From Flavobacterium hercynium (GTDB taxonomy: Bacteria > Bacteroidota > Bacteroidia > Flavobacteriales > Flavobacteriaceae), in NCBI RefSeq assembly GCF_002217285.1, contig NZ_MUGW01000017.1, positions 112,606 to 176,605 on the forward strand: DNA of 64,000 nt. Direction: 5' to 3'. The notes beneath the pieces are model-generated. The model saw only the letters and a program-made list of their open reading frames with translations. It was not told the DNA's origin and searched no databases. Below are positions 58,263 to 64,000 of the stretch, one piece after another (the first letter of the stretch is position 1; the number at the start of each line of letters is the position of its first letter). The translations under genes were made by a program, and so were the position numbers.

Positions 58263-59354
58263 TTATCCTTTCGTTGCACCATCTCCAATTTCGTCGCAAA
58301 TGTACTGACCATTCTGGCAAAATACAACTAATTCGTCCTGAATAAATTGAAGAATTTTATCGCTAACGTTTTCGGGATAAAGTACATGCACATTTGCACC
58401 GGCATCTAATGTAAAACAAACCGGAATTTGTGTCTCATTTCTAAACTTCCAGATCGCATTAATGATTTGTAATGTATTCGGTTTCATTAAAATATAATAC
58501 GGCATTGAAGTCATCATCATGGCATGTAAAGTCAGTGCTTCACTTTCGACAATTTTAATGAAATCCTCTAAATTTCCATTTTCAAAAATAGTAATCAGCT
58601 GATCTAAGTTTTCATGTGCTTGCGCAAAACGTCTTTCGGCATAAGGATGATTGTGCATCAAATCATGACCAACTGTGCTCGAAACTTGTTTTTCACCTTT
58701 ATCTACTAATAAAATGGTGTCTTGATAGTTTTTGAAATTATCATGAATTGTATACGGAAATTCTACACCAAACAAATCAGAGCTTCCCTGAATGTTTTTT
58801 TGTTCTCCCCAAGCTACAACATTTCCTTTTACACTTCTACAGGCACTTCCTGAGCCTAATCGTGCTAAAAAGGATGCTTTTTGATAGAAATAATCGTCTG
58901 TCATTTGAGGATTCAAGGCTTTCTCTAAACTCATGAAATTCATTGCCAAAGCCGCCATTCCAGAGGCTGAAGAAGCAATTCCCGAACTGTGCGGAAAAGT
59001 ATTTTGCGTATCTATTGTAAAATGATATTCCTTTAAAAACGGGAGATAAATATCAATTCGTTCTAAGAATTTTTGAATCTTTGGTTTAAAATCTTCTTTA
59101 GGTTTTCCTTCAAAAAGCAGATCAAACGAAAAATCATTCTGTGAAGTCGAATTGTCTTTCTTGGCAAAAGCTAATTTCGTGATTGTTTTGCAATTTTTTA
59201 AAGTCAAACTTACGGATGGATTTGCCGGAATTTGATTTTCTTTTTTCCCCCAATATTTCACTAATGCGATATTACTTGGAGCACTCCATTCGAAGTTTCC
59301 TTTTTCAATTATTGAAGTATATTTTTTTGGAATAAAATCAGCTGCTGTAAACAT
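58263..59354 (-). CDS. mvaD: diphosphomevalonate decarboxylase
   Basis: A 363-residue GHMP-family enzyme that converts mevalonate diphosphate + ATP to isopentenyl diphosphate. N-terminal SAPSNIALVKYWGKK (about 24-38), the ATP loop PHSSGIASSASGMAALAM (about 120-137), and GSGSACRSVKGNVVAWG (about 167-183) are diagnostic for the decarboxylase. The Asp and Arg residues in DAGANVHVLYPE and GSACRS that polarise the substrate are present. First gene of the mvaD-antitoxin-toxin-mevalonate kinase string. Confidence 0.95.
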   Translation of the reverse strand: MFTAADFIPKKYTSIIEKGNFEWSAPSNIALVKYWGKKENQIPANPSVSLTLKNCKTITKLAFAKKDNSTSQNDFSFDLLFEGKPKEDFKPKIQKFLERIDIYLPFLKEYHFTIDTQNTFPHSSGIASSASGMAALAMNFMSLEKALNPQMTDDYFYQKASFLARLGSGSACRSVKGNVVAWGEQKNIQGSSDLFGVEFPYTIHDNFKNYQDTILLVDKGEKQVSSTVGHDLMHNHPYAERRFAQAHENLDQLITIFENGNLEDFIKIVESEALTLHAMMMTSMPYYILMKPNTLQIINAIWKFRNETQIPVCFTLDAGANVHVLYPENVSDKILQFIQDELVVFCQNGQYICDEIGDGATKG

Positions 59355-59491
59355 GAATCATAAAATTTTGGCAAAGATAGTTTTTAAATTCAAATAAAAA
59401 TTCTCACTTATAATTCAACGTAATAAATTCTAAGTCACGCCAACATTAGAATGAACTTACAAAACTTTTATGGTATAACTTTTCTTTTAAC

Positions 59492-59499
59492 TATTTTTG
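59492..59499 (+). promoter_or_regulatory. -7 element (TATTTTTG) upstream of the TspO gene
   Basis: Matches TAnnTTTG, 17 nt before the start codon. No matching -33 TTG. Confidence 0.45.
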
Positions 59500-59516
59500 A
59501 ATAAAAATAAAGTAAG

Positions 59517-59993
59517 ATGAATAAGATAACTAAAATTGCAATTGCTCTAATCGTTTGTTTAGTGGTAGGATATTCTGCCAGTATTGTAACAAGACCAAGT
59601 GTTGAAACTTGGTATCCAACTATTGCAAAACCTGTTTTTAATCCGCCTAACTGGATTTTTATGCCCGTTTGGACGATACTTTATATTTTTATGGCTGTTG
59701 CCGCCGGTTTGGTTTGGGATAAAATCAAGGAAGATAATGAAGAAGTAAAAAAAGCATTAGGTTTTTTCATCATTCAGTTGACGCTGAATGCAATTTGGTC
59801 TTATTTGTTTTTTGGTTTAAAAAATCCAATGTTAGCTTTGATTGAAATCGTGATTTTATGGTTGATGATTTATGAAACCTACTTAAAATTTATAAAAATT
59901 AATAAAACAGCAGGTTATTTATTGGTGCCTTATATTGCCTGGGTAAGCTTTGCAACTATTTTAAATGCGAGCATTTGGTGGTTAAACCGCTAA
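59517..59993 (+). CDS. TspO/MBR-family membrane protein
   Basis: A 158-residue five-helix membrane protein. The family core WYPTIAKPVFNPPNWIFMPVWTILYIFMAVAAGLVW (about 32-67) is well kept, and LNAIWSYLFFGLKNPMLALIEI and YIAWVSFATILNASIWWLN complete it. TspO proteins bind tetrapyrroles and influence stress or light responses. In some bacteria they are outer-membrane, in others inner; the location here is not decided. It is divergent from mvaD. Confidence 0.93.
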   Translation: MNKITKIAIALIVCLVVGYSASIVTRPSVETWYPTIAKPVFNPPNWIFMPVWTILYIFMAVAAGLVWDKIKEDNEEVKKALGFFIIQLTLNAIWSYLFFGLKNPMLALIEIVILWLMIYETYLKFIKINKTAGYLLVPYIAWVSFATILNASIWWLNR

Positions 59994-60098
59994 AAGCAGG
60001 GGTTAAACGTTGTTAATATTGTGTTAATAACAAAATATTTAATTTTCAGGAATGATGTTAATTATGGCTTAATTTGTCAAAAAATTAATATAAGCCCC

Positions 60099-61457
60099 AT
60101 GAAATCTACAAAATTTATTTTTGCTGCACTCTTATTTACTTTAGTATTCAGCAGTTGCAGTAGTGATTCAGATCCTGAACCAGTAAAAGAAGTCGTTGTT
60201 CCGCCAACCGTTGTTCCTCCTGTTACACAGCCTGTACTTGAAGCAAAAATTACCGCTTTCTCTAAAAATTATGGTGCTCCAGGTGATGAAGTTACATTAA
60301 CCGGAGAGAATTTTACAGACAAAATCGAAAACATTCAAGTAACATTTGATTCGACTCCTGCAAAAATTGTATCAGCAAGTGCTACAGAAATAAAATTTAT
60401 TCTGCCTGCTACTACATATTTAGTTCCAGTTCTGAATTTATCTATTACCAATACTAAGATTACCAATACAGTAAAGAATCTTTATAATGGTAATATTGCA
60501 GTTTTAAATCCGGTTGTGCCAGGTGCATGGACTGTTTTAGCAAGTCCTTCTGATAATAACGGATCTGTAAACAGTATTCAGATACTTGATAACAGAGCAA
60601 TGTATTATCATAGTGAAAAAGTGATTACTTTCGATGGTACCACAGGATCTTATTTTTATGTATATCGCTCTCTGGACGAAGGTAAAACATGGAAGCAATG
60701 GACAGAAACTGCGAGCCCGTACGGCTTGCCTTTTCACGCTAGTACAAATGATACAGGATGGTCTCTGTATGGTGTTGGTTCCATTTACAATTTATCTGTT
60801 GGAGGAGAAGAACGTACGAAGCTATTTACAAACAATTCTTTTATTAGTTCAATAGTTTCAAATGACGATTTGAGTACCGGTACTGTTGTTACATTAAACG
60901 GACAGGTTTATAAAAGTACAGACGGCGCTAACTTTACAAATGAATACACGATGTCTGGCAGTAATTACGGAGTGGGATATCCTACGGCTTCTGTAGGTAC
61001 AGATCATATCTGGGTAGGAGGAAGTAAAGGAACAACTTTAAATGACGGGTTTGCTATGTTGCCTTTCCTGCTTTACAAAAAAAGTGCAGCTGATGGATGG
61101 AAAGAATTATTTTTTAGCAATACGGAAAGAAATACTGTTTTTTCAGATATGCAGTTTGTAGATGCTAATTTTGGATTTGCATTATTTGAAGGGACGAACT
61201 TTTCTACCGTTTTAAGAACAAGTAATGGTGGTGATTCCTGGACTGAAGTTGATAAAACGCATAAGTTTAGAAAAATAACTTTTAAAGACGAATTAAATGG
61301 TTTTGCTACGCAAGGCAATATTATTTATAAAACTACGGATGGAGGTCTTTCTTGGTCTGTAGATTATACCCATGATGAAGATATCATTAATATAAAATGC
61401 AAGAACAATGTAATTTGGGGTGTTTCTAAATCTAAAATTTTAAGACGCTACTTGTAA
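60099..61457 (+). CDS. surface lipoprotein with IPT/TIG domain and beta-propeller-like repeats
   Basis: About 452 residues. Signal peptide with lipobox FSSC, then a Pro/Val-rich tether (DPEPVKEVVVPPTVVPPVTQP). An IPT/TIG domain (about 50-130: ITAFSKNYGAPGDEVTLTGENFTDKIENIQVTFD) is followed by BNR/Asp-box-like repeats: YRSLDEGKTWKQW, YKSTDGANFTNEY, LRTSNGGDSWTEV and YKTTDGGLSWSVD. These suggest a beta-propeller related to photosystem-assembly Ycf48 or sialidase-like proteins. The frame is open to 60021; the Met at 60099 begins the lipoprotein signal. Surface role, ligand unknown. Confidence 0.88.
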   Translation: MKSTKFIFAALLFTLVFSSCSSDSDPEPVKEVVVPPTVVPPVTQPVLEAKITAFSKNYGAPGDEVTLTGENFTDKIENIQVTFDSTPAKIVSASATEIKFILPATTYLVPVLNLSITNTKITNTVKNLYNGNIAVLNPVVPGAWTVLASPSDNNGSVNSIQILDNRAMYYHSEKVITFDGTTGSYFYVYRSLDEGKTWKQWTETASPYGLPFHASTNDTGWSLYGVGSIYNLSVGGEERTKLFTNNSFISSIVSNDDLSTGTVVTLNGQVYKSTDGANFTNEYTMSGSNYGVGYPTASVGTDHIWVGGSKGTTLNDGFAMLPFLLYKKSAADGWKELFFSNTERNTVFSDMQFVDANFGFALFEGTNFSTVLRTSNGGDSWTEVDKTHKFRKITFKDELNGFATQGNIIYKTTDGGLSWSVDYTHDEDIINIKCKNNVIWGVSKSKILRRYL

Positions 61458-61477
61458 ACAATAACTACAAATTTGGG

Positions 61478-61521
61478 ATCGCTGTATTCAGGAATATTTT
61501 CTTGAATACAGCGATTTTTTT
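61478..61521. terminator. convergent terminator
   Basis: atcgctgtattca (61478-61490) pairs with tgaatacagcgat (61503-61515), with a 12-nt loop and a seven-T run. Serves the plus-strand lipoprotein gene and probably the convergent gene ending at 61530. Confidence 0.88.
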
Positions 61522-61529
61522 ATGCTGAA

Positions 61530-62252
61530 TTAATTAGTCACATCTGATTTAAGTTCTTTAAACATTTTATGCTTTGCGTATAGAAAATCCATTGTCGTTA
61601 AAATGTTACTGTTTTCTAAAAGTCTTTTTGATCTGGGATCTGCATCGCAAAACTCAATAAAAAGTTCTTTTTCTTCGGGTTTCAACTTTAAATCTTTGAT
61701 GAAAAAATCAGCAGGACATGTACTTCGGATTAATTTTTTGAAATCAGATTCTGTTTCATCTTTTTTCTTTTTTCCTCCCCCAAATGATTGCTTAGCAAAC
61801 ATGCCGTTAGGTATACTGCCGTCTTTGTATCCCGTGATGTAACGCGTTAAATTTTGGTCTCTTTTATCCACATCAATTTGACTGATAGCTTCGTGATCAT
61901 ACTTTACAGGCTCAAATTTTATTGTTGTAATTACTACTTCATCCAATTCTTCTGCCTTCAGAATCATATCGACTACTAAATTATCAGTGTCAATATTTTC
62001 CTGTGTTATTTTGAATCTTTTGAAAAAATAATCTTTGGAGAAAAAAAGCAAACTATCTTTTACATTCACTAAAATAGAAAAGTCTCCCGTAGCATTTGTA
62101 GTAGTACTTGTCAGAGCTGTTTTATTAATCACTTCAACGCCTTTAAGGGCTTTGTTTTGTGACATTACTTTACCGTGAAGCACTTTTTGAGTTTGCGATA
62201 CACTGAGCTGATAGGTAAATAAAGAAATTGTAGTAAGTAATTTTACTCTCAT
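61530..62252 (-). CDS. exported carboxypeptidase-regulatory-like domain protein
   Basis: A 240-residue protein with signal peptide (to about VSQTQ, residue 22) and an N-terminal CarboxypepD_reg-like domain (about 24-110: VLHGKVMSQNKALKGVEVINKTALTSTTTNATGDFSI, ending EELDEVVITTIKF), the same domain that starts many TonB-dependent receptors. Here there is no plug or barrel; a charged C-terminal region follows (KKLIRSTCPADFFIKDLKLKPEEKELFIEFCDADPRSKRLL) with a Gly/Lys stretch. Periplasmic; possibly a partner of outer-membrane machinery. It is not a truncated receptor by obvious frame break. Confidence 0.82.
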   Translation of the reverse strand: MRVKLLTTISLFTYQLSVSQTQKVLHGKVMSQNKALKGVEVINKTALTSTTTNATGDFSILVNVKDSLLFFSKDYFFKRFKITQENIDTDNLVVDMILKAEELDEVVITTIKFEPVKYDHEAISQIDVDKRDQNLTRYITGYKDGSIPNGMFAKQSFGGGKKKKDETESDFKKLIRSTCPADFFIKDLKLKPEEKELFIEFCDADPRSKRLLENSNILTTMDFLYAKHKMFKELKSDVTN

Positions 62253-62344
62253 TTAGCTGTATTAAGTTGAGTGTAAAATTATTAAGATTGTCTTAATGAA
62301 AACCTATAGAATATGTAAAGTCTTGTTAATTGATTACCGTCAAA

Positions 62345-63562
62345 TTAGTTTGAATTTATATTATTCGCTACAATAAAACCACTTGTCCAAGCATTCTGAA
62401 AATTGAAACCTCCCGTAATAGCGTCGATATTGACAATTTCGCCTGCAAAATAAAGATTTTGGTGTAGTTTGCTTTCCATAGTTTTAAAATTGATTTCTTT
62501 TAGATCAATTCCTCCTGCAGTAACAAATTCTTCCTTAAAAGTACTCTTACCATTAACCTGAAATTGTGCTTTTGTCAATTGAGAAGCCAGATTTTGTAAT
62601 TGTATTTTAGATAAATCCGCCCATTTCGTTTCTGCTTCAATTGCTGAAGCTACAACCAGACTTTCCCATAAACGATTAGGGAAATCAAAAGGAGATTTTT
62701 TTGAAACCGCTTTTTTGGCGTGTTCCTGTTTTAAATCTTTTAGTATTTTTTCAGCATCTTCTGTATCAACATCATTCAGCCAATTTACAAAAATGGTAAA
62801 TTGATAGTTTTTGTCAAATAGAATGCGGGCTCCCCAGGCAGAAAGCTTTAGAATTGCAGGACCGCTCATTCCCCAATGTGTAATCAATAAAGGTCCGGTA
62901 GATTCTAATTTGGTGTCTTTTACCGTTACAGTAACTTGCGCTGCAACACCTGGTAATTCTTTTATTCGGGAATCTTTGATATTAAAAGTAAACAGAGAAG
63001 GAACGGGGCTTACCAAAGCATGTCCCTGCGCTTGAAGCATTTCCCATATTTTAGGATTGCTTCCTGTTGCCATGACCAGTTTTTCTGTAGCGTAGTTTTC
63101 ATCCTGTGTATCAATTTTCCAATGATTTTCGGCTTTAAAAATAGATTGCACACTTTGTCCGGTAAGTACTTTGATTCCTAATTTTGATGTTGCTTCCAGA
63201 AAGCAGTCAATAATAGTTTGTGAGGAATTCGAAACTGGAAACATTCTTCCGTCATCTTCAATTTTTAATTCCACACCATGTTTTTCGAACCATTCGATAG
63301 TATCTCCGGAACAAAACTGATGAAAAGGTCCCCGAAGCTCTTTTTCGCCACGCGGGTAAAATTTGACTAGTTCATTAGGTTCAAAACAGGCATGTGTTAC
63401 ATTGCATCTTCCGCCACCGGAAACGCGAACTTTAGAAAGGACTTCTTTTCCTCTTTCTAAAATGGCAATTTTTAGTTTCGGATTTTTCTCTGCAATATTA
63501 ATTGCTGTAAAAAAACCTGCAGCGCCTCCGCCTACAATAATGATGTCGAAATTTTTAATCAT
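62345..63562 (-). CDS. HI0933-family (BaiN-like) flavoprotein
   Basis: A 405-residue NAD(P)/FAD-dependent oxidoreductase-type protein. The FAD dinucleotide loop IIVGGGAAGFFTAINIAE (8-25) and the family motif SGGGRCNVTHA (about 48-58) are clear. The middle domain ends with PLLITHWGMSGPAILKLSAWGAR and the C-terminus has FVTAGGIDLKEIN and FAGEIVNIDAITGGFNFQNAWTSG, where FAD is closed. The enzymatic reaction of this subgroup is not established here. It lies 8 nt after a glycerophosphodiesterase gene. Confidence 0.92.
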   Translation of the reverse strand: MIKNFDIIIVGGGAAGFFTAINIAEKNPKLKIAILERGKEVLSKVRVSGGGRCNVTHACFEPNELVKFYPRGEKELRGPFHQFCSGDTIEWFEKHGVELKIEDDGRMFPVSNSSQTIIDCFLEATSKLGIKVLTGQSVQSIFKAENHWKIDTQDENYATEKLVMATGSNPKIWEMLQAQGHALVSPVPSLFTFNIKDSRIKELPGVAAQVTVTVKDTKLESTGPLLITHWGMSGPAILKLSAWGARILFDKNYQFTIFVNWLNDVDTEDAEKILKDLKQEHAKKAVSKKSPFDFPNRLWESLVVASAIEAETKWADLSKIQLQNLASQLTKAQFQVNGKSTFKEEFVTAGGIDLKEINFKTMESKLHQNLYFAGEIVNIDAITGGFNFQNAWTSGFIVANNINSN

Positions 63563-63570
63563 GTTTTTTA

Positions 63571-64000
63571 TTATAATTTATCTGGAAAATCAGAGATAAT
63601 GCCATCTACATTATAACTTTTTATTTTTTGAATGTCTTGCTTTAAATTCACCGTCCAGGGGAAAACTAAGAATCCTTTTTCCTGCATTTGTTTTGTGTTT
63701 TCAGGAGTTAAGAGTTCATAATCAGGATGAATTGCTCTTGCCTGTACCTTTTCGGCGAAAGCCAAAGCCGAATCAATTGCTGATTCTGTTAAAACACCAA
63801 GCGGTATATTTTTGTTTAGATTGTAAACTTCCTGTAATGCATTCCAGTCAAAACTTGAAACAATAAAATGATTGTAGTTCCAGTTTTTTTCCGAAATATA
63901 TTTTTCAATTAAAGCCGTTACAGCAATTACTGTTTCAGCATCTTTTAGTTCGATATTGATGAAGGATTTTTTATCAACCAGATCAAAGACCTCATTTAAG
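63571..64000 (-). CDS. glycerophosphodiester phosphodiesterase family protein (partial, 5' end outside)
   Basis: The C-terminal 142 codons or so of a GDPD gene that continues past the window edge. Reading in from 63999 gives FINIELKDAE (the N-I-E-L-K metal-binding strand), HFIVSSFDW, then ARAIHPDYELLT, FLVFPWTVN and YNVDGIISDFPDKL. These are the standard GDPD C-terminal elements, including the final D-G-I-I-S-D-x-P. It cleaves glycerophosphodiesters to glycerol-3-phosphate and an alcohol. Whether it is secreted cannot be seen here. Upstream of the HI0933-type gene on the same strand. Confidence 0.9.
   Translation of the reverse strand, partial: LNEVFDLVDKKSFINIELKDAETVIAVTALIEKYISEKNWNYNHFIVSSFDWNALQEVYNLNKNIPLGVLTESAIDSALAFAEKVQARAIHPDYELLTPENTKQMQEKGFLVFPWTVNLKQDIQKIKSYNVDGIISDFPDKL

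Noticed and set aside
61530..62252. Truncated TonB-dependent receptor (pseudogene)
   Set aside because: The reading frame ends cleanly, the C-terminal region is unlike a plug, and no barrel remnant follows in any frame that I can see.

Overview
The window reads as chromosomal DNA of a Flavobacterium-like member of the Bacteroidota. The grounds are low GC, recognisable TTG / TAnnTTTG (-33/-7) promoters, almost no Shine-Dalgarno sites, lipoproteins of the MKK...C type, a TonB-dependent receptor, a BlaI/BlaR1-TonB operon, mevalonate-pathway genes, and several intergenic repeat families of the sort seen in flavobacterial genomes. This assignment rests on gene content and style, not on a database search.

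Layout. 1-7.1 kb is housekeeping and accessory metabolism: an alkyltransferase-like DNA repair protein, a LysE exporter, TrmB, an Amt ammonium transporter, an NTF2-like secreted protein, a lipoprotein with three copies of a His/Cys peptide repeat, an exported WrbA-RidA fusion and a hibernation factor. 7.9-13.3 kb is a tight six-gene operon on the minus strand: Xre regulator, C5-cytosine methyltransferase, a protein with two GHKL ATPase domains, a CheY-like receiver protein, a caspase-like putative peptidase and an HNH endonuclease. I read it as a defence locus that joins restriction-modification to a phosphorelay and a protease-type effector. It is the strongest candidate here for an undescribed system.

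13.5-25.5 kb holds an AsmA-like protein, thioredoxin, an M61 peptidase, a DUF58 protein, two identical tRNA-Asp genes in a 367-bp tandem arrangement, an AraC regulator and a TolC/HlyD/MFS tripartite efflux operon. 25.5-27.2 kb is a repeat-rich gap followed by an Xre/membrane-protein pair divergent from a small conserved-type gene that is paralogous to one at 7.46 kb. 27.4-38.8 kb contains a lipoprotein, tRNA-Leu, an M20 dipeptidase, a GT61 glycosyltransferase, a BlaI/BlaR1 operon with a clear promoter and overlapping operators, a saccharopine dehydrogenase-family protein, a DUF423 protein and PEP carboxykinase.

39-43 kb pairs a beta-propeller phytase lipoprotein with a TonB-dependent receptor, probably for organic phosphate use. 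43-54.4 kb carries DUF4407, a PH/SHOCT protein, small enzymes, HemW, RuvC, a flippase-like/GT2 pair, DUF456 and DUF937. 54.4-64 kb has an RluB-family pseudouridine synthase, a UbiA prenyltransferase, and mevalonate kinase and diphosphomevalonate decarboxylase with a ParE-type toxin-antitoxin pair lodged between them, then TspO, two surface-type proteins, an HI0933-family flavoprotein and the 3' end of a glycerophosphodiester phosphodiesterase gene.

No CRISPR array, rRNA, intact insertion sequence or prophage was seen.
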